DNA from: Cellulophaga algicola DSM 14237
Lineage (GTDB): Bacteria; Bacteroidota; Bacteroidia; Flavobacteriales; Flavobacteriaceae
Length of the DNA stretch: 64,000 nucleotides
Direction: 5' to 3'
NCBI RefSeq assembly: GCF_000186265.1
Contig: NC_014934.1
Location: 2,728,001-2,792,000 of the forward strand
Shown one piece after another: positions 35,204 through 44,237 of the stretch; the first letter of the stretch is position 1, and each line of letters begins with the position of its first letter. The position numbers and the translations under genes were made by a program. The notes below the pieces were generated by a model, which was not told the origin of the DNA, searched no databases, and was given only the letters and a program-made list of their open reading frames with translations.

Positions 35204-36538
35204 ATGTCAAAGTTTGAATTAAAATTACCACAAATGGGAGAGAGTGTTGCAGAAGCAACACTGACTACTTGGTTGAAAGAAGTAGGTGATACTATTGAAA
35301 TGGATGAAGCTGTTTTTGAAATTGCTACAGATAAGGTAGATTCGGAAGTGCCTAGTGAGGTTGAAGGTGTTTTGGTTGAAAAACTTTTTAACATCGATGA
35401 TATTATATCGGTAGGTCAAACGGTTGCAATAATCGAAATTCAAGACGGTTCTTCAGACACTGTTGCTGTAGAGGATAGTAAGCCTGTTGCAGCAGCTGCA
35501 ATTGAGCAGGAAATTGAAAGTGTAAAAGATGTGGTTAGTGCGCCAGTTGCAGATTATAGTGGTACAGATCGTTTCTATTCTCCTTTAGTAAAAAATATAG
35601 CTAAAGAAGAGGGGGTTTCTGTTGCAGAATTAGATCAAATAGCGGGAACAGGCAAAGAAGGTAGAGTTACTAAAAATGACATTCTTGAATACGTAGAAAA
35701 TGGCAAATCAGGGAAGCAGGTTGCTTCAGCTCAAGAGGCTTCGCCAGTTACTCCTAATGTAGCATCATCTGCTCCAGTTAAGAAAGAGGTTGTTGCTAGT
35801 GAAGTTGCTTCAAATGCAAAAATGGCGAATGGTGATGAGGTAATCCCGATGAGTAGAATGGGGAAACTTATTGCTCAGTATATGCGAGATAGTATTTCTA
35901 CATCAGCACATGTGCAAAGTTTTATAGAAGTAGATGTTACCAATGTAGTTAATTGGAGAAATAAGAATAAAATCAGCTTTGAGAAAAGAGAAGGAGAGAA
36001 GCTTACTTTCACTCCAATCTTTATGGAGGCTGTAGCTTTTGCTTTAAAGAAATATCCTATGATGAACATTTCTTTAGATGGCGATACAGTCGTTAAGAAG
36101 AAAAATATAAACATAGGTATGGCAGCAGCTTTGCCAGATGGTAATTTAATTGTTCCTGTAATTAAAAATGCAGACCAGTTAAACCTTGTAGGTATGGCGA
36201 AAGCAGTTAATGATTTGGCAACTAGAAGTAGAAATAATAAACTAAAGCCAGACGAAATAAAGGAGGGTACGTATACGGTAACTAATGTTGGTACATTTGG
36301 GAGTGTCTTTGGTACGCCAATTATAAACCAACCGCAAGTAGGTATTCTTGCGTTAGGAGCTATACGTAAAGTACCTTCTGTTATAGAAACTCCTGAAGGA
36401 GATTTTATAGGAATTAGAAGTAAGATGTTTTTATCTCATAGTTATGATCATAGGGTTGTAAATGGTGCGTTAGGGGGTATGTTTGTGAAAGCGGTAGCAG
36501 ATTTCTTAGAGGCTTGGGATGTTAATAGAGAGATTTAA
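35204..36538 (+). CDS. Dihydrolipoamide acyltransferase (E2) of a 2-oxo acid dehydrogenase complex
   Basis: The E2 core subunit of 444 residues moves acyl groups from lipoyl-lysine to CoA. The N-terminal lipoyl domain has Lys44 in EIATDKVDSEVPS. The peripheral-subunit-binding domain is around 125-165 (FYSPLVKNIAKEEGVSVAELDQIAGTGKEGRVTKNDI in order). The catalytic domain ends with SYDHRVVNGALGG, giving His416. The usual motif ends DG, but Asn stands at position 420 where the conserved Asp is expected. The lipoyl sequence is nearest branched-chain or 2-oxoglutarate E2s. No E1 or E3 gene is adjacent, so the complex cannot be named. Confidence 0.9.
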   Translation: MSKFELKLPQMGESVAEATLTTWLKEVGDTIEMDEAVFEIATDKVDSEVPSEVEGVLVEKLFNIDDIISVGQTVAIIEIQDGSSDTVAVEDSKPVAAAAIEQEIESVKDVVSAPVADYSGTDRFYSPLVKNIAKEEGVSVAELDQIAGTGKEGRVTKNDILEYVENGKSGKQVASAQEASPVTPNVASSAPVKKEVVASEVASNAKMANGDEVIPMSRMGKLIAQYMRDSISTSAHVQSFIEVDVTNVVNWRNKNKISFEKREGEKLTFTPIFMEAVAFALKKYPMMNISLDGDTVVKKKNINIGMAAALPDGNLIVPVIKNADQLNLVGMAKAVNDLATRSRNNKLKPDEIKEGTYTVTNVGTFGSVFGTPIINQPQVGILALGAIRKVPSVIETPEGDFIGIRSKMFLSHSYDHRVVNGALGGMFVKAVADFLEAWDVNREI

Positions 36539-36556
36539 TTACAGTAAATTATACCT

Positions 36557-36585
36557 AAAAAAGCTTCCTTTTTGGAAGCTTTTTT
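36557..36585 (+). terminator. Terminator of the E2 gene
   Basis: The stem AAAAAAGCTTCC / GGAAGCTTTTTT (12 bp) with a T5 loop lies 19 bases behind the stop. Confidence 0.88.
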
Positions 36586-36660
36586 GTTATCAATACATTT
36601 AACTAAGGCTAGTTTTTTCTTAAATGTTGAATAAACTATCTTTGAATAAATTCTTTAAAA

Positions 36661-37437
36661 ATGCAATTAAAATTAACACGTCCTATTTGTTTTTTCGATT
36701 TAGAAACAACGGGTATCAATGTGGCAAAAGATCGGGTCGTAGAAATAGCAATTCTTAAAATTCATCCTAACGGAAATAAAGAAAGTAAAACTTGGTTGGT
36801 AAATCCAGAAATGGTGATACCTGATGAGGTGATAGCTGTTCATGGTATTACGAATGAAAAAGTAGCTAATGAGCCTACTTTTAAAGAGTTATCTAAGGAT
36901 ATTTATAACATGATTAAGGATAGCGATTTAGGAGGTTTTAATTCTGATCGGTTTGATATTCCATTGTTAGCAGAAGAAATGCTGAGATCTGAGATAGATT
37001 TTGATATGAAAAATAGAGTTGCAGTAGATGTACAGACTATCTTTCATAAGATGGAAAAGAGAACTCTTGGTGCGGCTTATAAATTTTATTGTGATAAAGA
37101 TTTGATAGATGCGCATAGTGCTGCGGCAGATACCAATGCTACCTATGAAGTTTTATTGTCTCAATTAGATCGGTATCCTGAATTAGAGAATAATATGAAA
37201 ATGTTAGCAGAATTTTCGTCACATAAAAGAACGGTAGATTTTGCAGGGTTTATAATTTTAGATGAAGATGAAGAAGAAGTATTTTCATTTGGGAAACATA
37301 AAGGTAAAAAGGTTCATGATGTGTTGGCTAAAGAGCCAGGATATTTTAGTTGGATCTTAAATGCGGATTTTCCATTATACACTAAAAAAATATTGACTCA
37401 AATTAAATTGAGTAAACTGAATAATAAACTAGGCTAA
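36661..37437 (+). CDS. 3'-5' exonuclease, DnaQ/epsilon-like
   Basis: The DEDDh exonuclease domain spans residues 1-180: CFFDLETTGIN (D, E), GGFNSDRFDIPLLAEEM (D) and DAHSAAADTNATYEV (H, D). A short C-terminal module follows with FSFGKHKGKKVHDVLAKEPGYFSWIL, a DUF3820-like domain seen behind such exonucleases. Likely acts in DNA repair or replication proofreading. It is not the polymerase III epsilon found in an operon with replication genes. The stop overlaps the next gene by one base (TAATG). Confidence 0.9.
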   Translation: MQLKLTRPICFFDLETTGINVAKDRVVEIAILKIHPNGNKESKTWLVNPEMVIPDEVIAVHGITNEKVANEPTFKELSKDIYNMIKDSDLGGFNSDRFDIPLLAEEMLRSEIDFDMKNRVAVDVQTIFHKMEKRTLGAAYKFYCDKDLIDAHSAAADTNATYEVLLSQLDRYPELENNMKMLAEFSSHKRTVDFAGFIILDEDEEEVFSFGKHKGKKVHDVLAKEPGYFSWILNADFPLYTKKILTQIKLSKLNNKLG

Positions 37438-38348
37438 TGTTACGCTTTTTTTTATTATTTATTTTGGGATTAAATGTGCTTACGGCGCAAGACATTTTTT
37501 TTGAAGGTGTTGTTTATGATAGCAAAACAGAAGAAACAATCCCATTTGTGAATTTAAGTTTTCTGAATACGCTAAAGGGGACTTCCTCAGATGAGGAAGG
37601 GCATTTTTTTATGAATCTACCTTCTTCTTTCTTAGAGAAGCAACTTCATATTTCTTCCTTAGGGTATAAAGATACTATTGTTGCTGCTGCGGCTATATTT
37701 AAAGCTAAACGTTTTAATTTGGTTCCGGAATCTTTTGAGCTAAATGAGGTTGTTGTTTCGGAAACCTTAGGGAATTCAGATGTATTAAATCCTATTGGTA
37801 GTTATAGTATGAAAAGCGGATTTTCATCATCATCAACTCCGTGGGTATTGGCCTTGTATTATCCTAATATAGGACAGCAAAAAAAATACCTAGATAAAGT
37901 CACCATATTTTTTCAGAATAATTCTGCCTTTAAAAGAAAAGCATCAAAATTTAGAGTAAGGGTTTATGATGTGGATAAGGAGACGAGGAAACCAACCAAA
38001 GATTTGCTGAGAAAAAGTTTTGTTTTAGAGACAGAAGTAAATAAGGATTACGTTTCATTAGACTTATCAGGGCTTCAGATAAAAATGCCTAGAGAGGGTG
38101 TTTATATAGGTTTAGAGTGGTTGTTTGTACCAAGCAATTGGTATAAGAACTCTGGCAAACACAGTATCACTAATAAATTAGTAGTAGAAGATAGGTTTGC
38201 GCCCACTTTTGGTGGTGTGTATAATAAAAATCAGAACTTTAAAGTTATGGTTTATGGAATGGGGGAATGGACAGATTTTGTAGTGAAATCTAAAAATGAA
38301 ACAGGAAGTCTTATACCCGCAGTGAGTTTAAAATTGTCAAAAAAATAA
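37437..38348 (+). CDS. Carboxypeptidase-regulatory-like domain protein, secreted
   Basis: The product has 303 residues with a signal peptide ending LTAQ. Residues about 22-105 form the beta-sandwich often found at the front of TonB receptors (FEGVVYDSKTEETIPFVNLSFL, GTSSDEEGHFFMNLP, LHISSLGYKDT). No plug or barrel follows. The remainder is a beta-rich unknown domain. Probably an outer-membrane or periplasmic protein. Translation is coupled to the exonuclease gene by a TAATG overlap, though I see no functional link. Confidence 0.8.
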   Translation: MLRFFLLFILGLNVLTAQDIFFEGVVYDSKTEETIPFVNLSFLNTLKGTSSDEEGHFFMNLPSSFLEKQLHISSLGYKDTIVAAAAIFKAKRFNLVPESFELNEVVVSETLGNSDVLNPIGSYSMKSGFSSSSTPWVLALYYPNIGQQKKYLDKVTIFFQNNSAFKRKASKFRVRVYDVDKETRKPTKDLLRKSFVLETEVNKDYVSLDLSGLQIKMPREGVYIGLEWLFVPSNWYKNSGKHSITNKLVVEDRFAPTFGGVYNKNQNFKVMVYGMGEWTDFVVKSKNETGSLIPAVSLKLSKK

Positions 38349-38365
38349 ATTAAAAAAGTTCTTGT

Positions 38366-38977
38366 ATGAAAATAATTTGTATTGGAAGAAATTATGCAGC
38401 TCATATCGCTGAGTTGCAAAATGAAAAGCCTCTAGATCCTGTGGTTTTCATTAAGCCAGACTCTTCTGTTTTGCCTAAGGAGCAAGATTTTTATATCCCT
38501 GAATTCTCTAAAGATATTCATTACGAGGTAGAGGTTTTGGTTAAAATAAAGAAAGTAGGTAAGCATATTTTAGAGAAATTTGCGTCTAATTACTATGATG
38601 AGATAGGTTTGGGGATAGATTTTACAGCTAGAGATGTGCAACAGGCGTTAAAAGAAAAAGGATTGCCTTGGGAGAAGGCAAAAGGTTTTGATGGTGCTGC
38701 TGTTATCGGAAACTGGATTGCTAAAGAGAAATTTGAAAATATTGATAATTTAGGTTTTCAATTATTGAAAAATGATGAGGTGGTTCAGGATGGAAATACC
38801 AACTTGATGCTCTGGAAGATAGATGAATTAATAGCGTATGTAAGTACTTTTTTCACCTTAAAAAAGGGAGATGTCATCTTCACGGGTACACCAGCAGGTG
38901 TTGGTAGTGTTAAAACTAATGATTACCTTTCAGGGAGGTTAGAAAGTATAGAAATGTTTAATGTAAATATTAAATAA
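38366..38977 (+). CDS. Fumarylacetoacetate hydrolase family protein
   Basis: The product has 203 residues, the short single-domain form of the family. Metal ligands are seen in IHYEVEVLVKI (two Glu) and GIDFTARDVQ (Asp). The substrate lid segment is PWEKAKGFDGAAVIGNW, and the closing motif is GDVIFTGTPAGVG. Members act as acylpyruvate hydrolases or oxaloacetate decarboxylases; substrate not determinable here. It lies in a tight co-directional run with the Hpt and cinA genes (4-bp and 0-bp gaps). Confidence 0.9.
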   Translation: MKIICIGRNYAAHIAELQNEKPLDPVVFIKPDSSVLPKEQDFYIPEFSKDIHYEVEVLVKIKKVGKHILEKFASNYYDEIGLGIDFTARDVQQALKEKGLPWEKAKGFDGAAVIGNWIAKEKFENIDNLGFQLLKNDEVVQDGNTNLMLWKIDELIAYVSTFFTLKKGDVIFTGTPAGVGSVKTNDYLSGRLESIEMFNVNIK

Positions 38978-38981
38978 ACAA

Positions 38982-39320
38982 ATGATTTATAGTTTGGATA
39001 AAATTAAAGAGTTGGCAGATGGTGATGAGGATTTTATCCAATCCGTTGTTTCTGCTTTTCTCGACGAAGTTCCTGTGGATTTGGAGCAGTTAGAAATGGC
39101 TATAGGTCAAAAAGATTATTCCAATATCTATCAATTAGCGCATAAGATTAAGCCTAATGTAGATTTGCTAGGAATGGAACAAGCGCGCGCAGCATCCCTA
39201 GAAATAGAGAATATAGGTAAGATTGGAGCTGAGGATTTAACATTGGATCAAAAATTTCCTATGTTAAAAAAAGATATCCATCAAGTAATTTCTGAACTTA
39301 AAAAAGACTTCAATCTTTAA
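38982..39320 (+). CDS. Hpt (histidine phosphotransfer) domain protein
   Basis: Stand-alone four-helix HPt protein of 112 residues. The phospho-accepting His54 lies in IYQLAHKIKPNVDLLGM. A second conserved helix carries ARAASLEIENIGK. HPt proteins pass phosphate between hybrid histidine kinases and response regulators. No kinase or receiver gene is in the window, so its partners are elsewhere. It sits between the FAH-family gene and cinA with hardly any spacing, so it is in an operon with enzymes of no evident relation. Confidence 0.9.
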   Translation: MIYSLDKIKELADGDEDFIQSVVSAFLDEVPVDLEQLEMAIGQKDYSNIYQLAHKIKPNVDLLGMEQARAASLEIENIGKIGAEDLTLDQKFPMLKKDIHQVISELKKDFNL

Positions 39321-40571
39321 ATGAATGCAGAGATAATTACCATTGGTGATGAAATTCTTATCGGTCAGATTGTAGATACAAATTCAGCATACATTGGTAA
39401 AGAATTTAATAAAATAGGAGTATCTGTATATCAAATCACTTCTATTCAGGATGATAAAAATCAAATTCTACAGGCTTTAGCTGACGCTGAATCCAGAGTT
39501 GATATTGTTATAATTACGGGAGGTTTAGGGCCTACTAAAGATGATATTACTAAACATACACTTTGTGAATATTTTGATGATCACTTGGTGCAAAATGATA
39601 TGGTTTTAGATCATGTTAAAGAATTGTTCAAGAAATATATTTCTACGTCTCCTCTTTTGCAAGTAAACATAGATCAGGCACTTGTGCCGTCTAAGGCAAC
39701 AGTCTTACATAATGCTAATGGCACTGCGCCTGGTATGTGGATGACAAAAAATAATACTGTCTTTGTTTCTCTTCCTGGAGTACCTTTTGAGATGAAATAT
39801 TTAATTCAGGATGAGGTAATCCCGAAAATTCAAAAAGAATTCAATAGGCCATTTATCCTTCATAGAACAGTAAATACGTACGGCATTGGCGAAAGCGCTT
39901 TGGCTGATCGTATTTCTGATTGGGAGAATGCACTGCCTTCTAGTGTAAAATTAGCTTATTTGCCAAGTTTGGGAAAAGTGCGGCTACGATTAAGTAGTAA
40001 AGGACCTGTAAAAGAAATAGTGGAGGAAACAATAGCGGTAGAGGCTAGAAAATTATATGATTTAATTGCTGATGTAATTTACGGTGAAGAAGATGATGAA
40101 ACTATTGAAGCAGTAATAGCTAAGCTACTGACATCAAAAAATAGGACATTGTCTACCGCAGAAAGTTTTACAGGAGGAACTATAGCGGAACAAATAACGG
40201 CAATGCCGGGCGCGTCAGCTTATTTTAAAGGAAGTGTAGTGAGTTATGCTACGGAAGTTAAAATTAATGTTTTGAAAGTCTCAAAGGACTTAATTAAAGC
40301 GCATACAGTGGTGAGTGCTCAGGTTGCAGAAGCGATGGCGTCTAATGTTCGAGAGTTGTTAAAAACGGACTTCTCAATTTCGACTACAGGTAACGCAGGA
40401 CCATCAAAAGGAGACTCTAATAAGGAGGTTGGAACCGTCTATATTGCAATTGCAACACCAAAAGGAGTCCATTCTGAGAAGTTTATGATGGGGAGTCAGC
40501 GAGAAAGGGTTGTGCAAAAGTCTGTAAATAAGGCACTTGAGATGTTGAAAAAAGAAATTTCAAAATATTAA
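39321..40571 (+). CDS. cinA: CinA family protein (nicotinamide nucleotide processing / competence-damage protein)
   Basis: The product has 416 residues. The N-terminal molybdopterin-binding-like domain, a putative ADP-ribose pyrophosphatase, has [17 protein letters not shown] and [15 protein letters not shown]. The C-terminal domain (about 260-410) resembles nicotinamide-mononucleotide deamidase: [30 protein letters not shown] and STTGNAGPS. Two-domain CinA recycles NMN in NAD metabolism. The start codon directly abuts the Hpt stop. Confidence 0.93.
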   Translation: MNAEIITIGDEILIGQIVDTNSAYIGKEFNKIGVSVYQITSIQDDKNQILQALADAESRVDIVIITGGLGPTKDDITKHTLCEYFDDHLVQNDMVLDHVKELFKKYISTSPLLQVNIDQALVPSKATVLHNANGTAPGMWMTKNNTVFVSLPGVPFEMKYLIQDEVIPKIQKEFNRPFILHRTVNTYGIGESALADRISDWENALPSSVKLAYLPSLGKVRLRLSSKGPVKEIVEETIAVEARKLYDLIADVIYGEEDDETIEAVIAKLLTSKNRTLSTAESFTGGTIAEQITAMPGASAYFKGSVVSYATEVKINVLKVSKDLIKAHTVVSAQVAEAMASNVRELLKTDFSISTTGNAGPSKGDSNKEVGTVYIAIATPKGVHSEKFMMGSQRERVVQKSVNKALEMLKKEISKY

Positions 40572-40580
40572 AAAAGAATT

Positions 40581-40611
40581 TTGTACGTCCGATAAAAAAG
40601 ATATAAATTTG
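40581..40611 (+). promoter_or_regulatory. Promoter TTG-N20-TAAATTTG of the rpmB operon
   Basis: TTG 40581-40583 and the perfect TAnnTTTG at 40604-40611 are 20 bp apart. Transcription should start near 40616, about 30 bp before rpmB. Confidence 0.7.
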
Positions 40612-40645
40612 CAGCCTGTTTAAAAATAACACAAACCCTAGCGAT

Positions 40646-40882
40646 ATGTCAAAAGTTTGCGAAATTACCGGAAAGAGAGCTATGTTTGGAAACAACGTAT
40701 CGTTTTCCATTAATAAGACAAGAAGAAGATTTAATGTAAATCTTTCCAAAAAGCGTTTCTATATTGAAGAAGAAGACCGTTGGGTTACTTTGAAGGTATC
40801 TGCGCGTGCATTAAAATCTATCAATAAGAAAGGTATTAGTGCAGTATTGAAAGAAGCTAAAGCAAATGGATTAACTAAGTAA
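40646..40882 (+). CDS. rpmB: 50S ribosomal protein L28
   Basis: Large-subunit protein bL28 with 78 residues. It shows the family start MSKVCEITGKRAMFGNNVS, KTRRRFNVNLSKKRFY and a basic body. It is the first gene of the rpmB-rpmG-DUF4295 operon, with gaps of 22 and 37 bp and a promoter at 40581. Confidence 0.97.
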   Translation: MSKVCEITGKRAMFGNNVSFSINKTRRRFNVNLSKKRFYIEEEDRWVTLKVSARALKSINKKGISAVLKEAKANGLTK

Positions 40883-40904
40883 TCCGAAAAAATAATCTAG
40901 TATA

Positions 40905-41087
40905 ATGGCTAAGAAAGGTAATAGAATCCAAGTGATTTTGGAATGTACAGAGCATAAAGAATCAGGACAACCTGGTACTTCAAGATACATTACAACAAAA
41001 AATAAGAAGAACACTCCTGATAGAATTGAACTTAAGAAATTCAATCCAGTTCTAAAGAAAATGACTGTTCATAAAGAAATTAAGTAA
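40905..41087 (+). CDS. rpmG: 50S ribosomal protein L33
   Basis: bL33 with 60 residues and no zinc-finger cysteine pairs beyond a single Cys in ILECTEHK, so it is a C-minus form. Typical pieces are [20 protein letters not shown] and [14 protein letters not shown]. Sits between rpmB and the DUF4295 gene. Confidence 0.96.
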   Translation: MAKKGNRIQVILECTEHKESGQPGTSRYITTKNKKNTPDRIELKKFNPVLKKMTVHKEIK

Positions 41088-41124
41088 TTTTCCGTCCATA
41101 CGGGAATGATAAAAATTATAAATC

Positions 41125-41277
41125 ATGGCAAAGAAAACGGTAGCAAGTTTACAAACCAGTTCTAAAAGATTGACTAAGGCTATAAAAATGATTAAGTCAC
41201 CTAAATCAGGTGCTTATACATTTACAGAGTCAGTTATGGCACCTGAAGAAGTTGGTGCTTGGTTGAGTAAAAAATAA
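41125..41277 (+). CDS. DUF4295 family small basic protein
   Basis: The product has 50 residues, starts MAKKTVASLQTSSKRLTK and ends EEVGAWLSKK, and is highly basic in its first half. It is always found behind rpmB-rpmG in Bacteroidota as far as I recall. I also recall reports of an additional large-subunit protein in Flavobacterium ribosomes that may correspond to this family, but I am not certain. Position and charge make a ribosomal role likely. A terminator follows at 41299. Confidence 0.9.
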   Translation: MAKKTVASLQTSSKRLTKAIKMIKSPKSGAYTFTESVMAPEEVGAWLSKK

Positions 41278-41298
41278 GACATTTCAATTTTATATTGA

Positions 41299-41334
41299 TA
41301 AAAGCTACTTTCATAACGAGAGTGGCTTTTTTGT
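41299..41334 (+). terminator. Terminator of the rpmB operon
   Basis: The imperfect stem AAAAGCTACTTTC / GAGAGTGGCTTTT (with wobble pairs) is followed by a T-rich run, 21 bases behind the DUF4295 stop. Confidence 0.75.
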
Positions 41335-41445
41335 TTTTATACCTGAAATAGTGTGGATTGTTTAAAGCTTTAATCTCCCGGTAAATCCAATAAACATGAA
41401 CCGTCTTTCCATTATTTTGTTTAAGTATTAATCAAGTATGTTTCA

Positions 41446-41453
41446 TATATTTG
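41446..41453 (+). promoter_or_regulatory. Candidate -7 box for ftsY
   Basis: TATATTTG matches TAnnTTTG, ending 22 bases before ATG 41475. A TTG lies 26 bp upstream, somewhat far. The box overlaps an in-frame TTG at 41451, ruling that out as the start codon. Confidence 0.5.
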
Positions 41454-41474
41454 ATACAACGAATTTTTAACACT

Positions 41475-42434
41475 ATGAGTTTATTTAAAAAGATATTTTC
41501 TTCTAAGAAGAAAGAAACACTTGATAAAGGTCTTGAGAAATCCAAAACTTCATTTTTTGGAAAATTAGGTAAGGCTGTAGCAGGTAAATCTAAAGTAGAT
41601 GATGATGTTTTAGATAATTTGGAAGAGGTTTTGGTTGCTTCTGATGTGGGTGTAAATACTACCTTAAAAATTATTAAAGGAATAGAGGCGAGAGTTGCTA
41701 AGGATAAATATGTTGGTACAGATGAGCTTAATGAAATTTTAAGAGAGGAAATAGCGCGTTTATTATCCGAAACAAACTCTGGAGAAGATGTAGAGTTTAC
41801 AATTCCTAAAGACAAAAAACCTTATGTAATTATGGTGGTTGGTGTCAATGGAGTTGGTAAAACAACAACTATAGGAAAATTAGCGTATCAATTTAAGAAG
41901 CAAGGGTATAAAGTTGTCTTGGGTGCGGGTGATACTTTTAGAGCTGCCGCTATAGATCAATTACAAATATGGGCAGATAGAGTAGGTGTTCCTATAATTA
42001 AGCAGCAGATGGGAAGTGATCCAGCTTCTGTGGCTTTTGATACATTGAGTTCTGCAGTAAAAAGTGATGCTGATGTTGTTATTATTGATACAGCCGGAAG
42101 ACTTCATAATAAAATAAACTTAATGAACGAGCTTTCAAAAGTGAGTAGAGTTATGCAAAAAGTTGTTCCAGATACACCAAACGATGTGCTTTTGGTTTTA
42201 GATGGATCTACTGGGCAAAACGCTTTTGAACAAGCAAAACAATTTACGAAAGCTACTAATGTAACTTCATTAGCGGTCACTAAATTAGATGGCACAGCAA
42301 AAGGCGGAGTGGTAATTGGTATTTCAGATCAATTTAAAATTCCAGTACGTTATATTGGAGTAGGTGAGGGTATTGAAGATCTTCAAGTTTTTAATAAGTA
42401 TGAGTTCGTAGATTCTTTCTTTAGTAATAAATAA
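41475..42434 (+). CDS. ftsY: Signal recognition particle receptor FtsY
   Basis: Membrane-associated SRP GTPase of 319 residues that docks ribosomes making membrane proteins. The start is ATG 41475 (MSLFKKIFSSKKKETL), with a basic N-terminus suited to lipid binding. The N domain spans about 30-100. G motifs are GVNGVGKTTTIGKLA (G1), DTFRAAAIDQL (the SRP-family insertion), VIIDTAGRLHN (G3), AVTKLDGTAKGG (G4) and the closing RYIGVGEGIEDL. Short acidic A domain, as usual in Bacteroidota. Confidence 0.96.
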   Translation: MSLFKKIFSSKKKETLDKGLEKSKTSFFGKLGKAVAGKSKVDDDVLDNLEEVLVASDVGVNTTLKIIKGIEARVAKDKYVGTDELNEILREEIARLLSETNSGEDVEFTIPKDKKPYVIMVVGVNGVGKTTTIGKLAYQFKKQGYKVVLGAGDTFRAAAIDQLQIWADRVGVPIIKQQMGSDPASVAFDTLSSAVKSDADVVIIDTAGRLHNKINLMNELSKVSRVMQKVVPDTPNDVLLVLDGSTGQNAFEQAKQFTKATNVTSLAVTKLDGTAKGGVVIGISDQFKIPVRYIGVGEGIEDLQVFNKYEFVDSFFSNK

Positions 42435-42459
42435 GAATTCTTACGCTTTCAAAGCGGAG

Positions 42460-42500
42460 TCTCTAAACAATCAATTCATTGATGTTTAGAGATTTTTTTT
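42460..42500 (+). terminator. Terminator of ftsY
   Basis: TCTCTAAACAATCA pairs with TGATGTTTAGAGA around a short loop (one bulge), followed by a run of eight or more T. Confidence 0.85.
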
Positions 42501-42566
42501 TGTATATAATGGTTGTGATAATTTTGTAATACCTTTTTGGTACTTTTAAAATATAAATAAAAACAT

Positions 42567-44237
42567 ATGAAAAATCTTGCGGTACTTTTTTTATTGGTAT
42601 TGGTGTTCTCTTGTAAGGAGAAAAGTAGTGTCAAAGAAGCACAGGTAATTTGGCACCCTTATAATGATTCATTGGAAATAGTAGCGAATGCAAATCATGA
42701 GAATACGCGAATGCAATACAAGCTAGTGCAATCTAAGGTTTTAGATAAGAACGATGTGTTTGTTCCTCTTTATAATGAAGTGTCAAAAATTTCAGAGCTG
42801 GATTATGAAAAATGGAAGCCCTTTGTATTAGAGCAAGATATTCTAACAATACAAGCAAATATTAAGGATGGAAACTTAAGCTATGAAAACCTTGTGCTTT
42901 TTTATTTATATCGTATTTATAAATATGAATTGAATAATGAAACAACTTTAAATACAATCCTAGCATTAAATAAAGCTATTTTAGATCAAGCGCGTAAATG
43001 TGATGAAGCGCTTGCTGAAAATCCTGATGAAAGTAGGCATCCAATTTATGGAATGCCAATTTTACTAAAAGATAATATAGACACGTATGGTATGAAGACT
43101 ACTGCGGGTGCTATAGCTTTCATGGATAATGAAACAGATGATGCTTTTATTGTTGAACGGTTAAAGAAAAATGGAGCTTTAATATTAGGTAAAGTAAATT
43201 TGAGTGAATGGGCTTATTTTTTATGTGAAGGTTGTCCTGTAGGTTATAGTGCTGTAGGTGGCCAAACGTTGAATCCTTACGGGCGTAAAATTTTTGAAAC
43301 AGGAGGTTCTAGTGCAGGAAGTGGTACTTCGATTGCAGCAAATTATGCAGTGGCTGCCGTTGGTACAGAAACCTCAGGATCTATACTTTCTCCTTCTAGT
43401 CAGAATTCTGTAGTGGGTTTAAAGCCTACTATTGGTTTATTGAGTAGAAGCGGAATTGTTCCTATTTCTAGTACCTTAGATACCCCCGGACCTATGACAA
43501 AAAACACGATTGATAATGCCATATTATTATCAGCAATGACGGGTAAAGATCTTTCAGACATAAAATCAGTAGATACTTTTAAAAATTATATTGAGGCTGT
43601 TAGTTTGCCTACTTCTTTACAAGGTAAGCGCTTTGGGGCTTTTAAGGATTTAATAGAATCAGATACTATTTATGCCGCAACTATTTTGCATTTACAAACT
43701 CTGGGGGCAACAGTAGTTCTCTTTAGTCCAAAGCAATTAGAATTAACAGGGTTTCTAAGTATTTTAAATATTGATATGAAAAATGATTTGCCGAACTACA
43801 TTGAGCAAAACGTAAAAAATAAAAATCTTGTTGAAGTAACTTCAATTGAGGATGTTATAGCGTTTAATAAGAAAGATTCGCTAACTAGAATTCCATATGG
43901 TCAAGCATTATTCGAGGGTATAGTTGCTGATACTACTTCGCTTGCGAGTTTAAAATTGATTATTGCTGATTTAGAACAGAAAAGTAGAGCGTACTTCGAT
44001 GACGTGTTAGAACGTGATAATTTAGATGCTATTTTAAGTATCAATAATTATCATTCGGGTTATTCGGCTGCTGCAAAATATCCGGCTCTAACGGTGCCAA
44101 TGGGCTACAGGGCTACAGGAGAACCAGTAAGTTTAACGTTTATAGCGAAACAGTTTGAGGAAGATAAATTGCTGCAACTTGGTGCTGCTTTTGAGAATGC
44201 AACGAAGTTTAGAAAGATGCCTAAGGGGTATAATTAA
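42567..44237 (+). CDS. Amidase-signature family lipoprotein
   Basis: The product has 556 residues with lipobox LVFSC (MKNLAVLFLLVLVFSCKEK). The amidase signature triad is present: Lys in PILLKDNIDT, a Ser in the GGSSAGSG loop, and the nucleophilic Ser of GTETSGSILSPSS. Related lipoproteins hydrolyse amides or act on peptidoglycan-type stem peptides; substrate unknown. Predicted to be exported and membrane-anchored. It is a single gene, preceded by the ftsY terminator. Confidence 0.9.
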   Translation: MKNLAVLFLLVLVFSCKEKSSVKEAQVIWHPYNDSLEIVANANHENTRMQYKLVQSKVLDKNDVFVPLYNEVSKISELDYEKWKPFVLEQDILTIQANIKDGNLSYENLVLFYLYRIYKYELNNETTLNTILALNKAILDQARKCDEALAENPDESRHPIYGMPILLKDNIDTYGMKTTAGAIAFMDNETDDAFIVERLKKNGALILGKVNLSEWAYFLCEGCPVGYSAVGGQTLNPYGRKIFETGGSSAGSGTSIAANYAVAAVGTETSGSILSPSSQNSVVGLKPTIGLLSRSGIVPISSTLDTPGPMTKNTIDNAILLSAMTGKDLSDIKSVDTFKNYIEAVSLPTSLQGKRFGAFKDLIESDTIYAATILHLQTLGATVVLFSPKQLELTGFLSILNIDMKNDLPNYIEQNVKNKNLVEVTSIEDVIAFNKKDSLTRIPYGQALFEGIVADTTSLASLKLIIADLEQKSRAYFDDVLERDNLDAILSINNYHSGYSAAAKYPALTVPMGYRATGEPVSLTFIAKQFEEDKLLQLGAAFENATKFRKMPKGYN

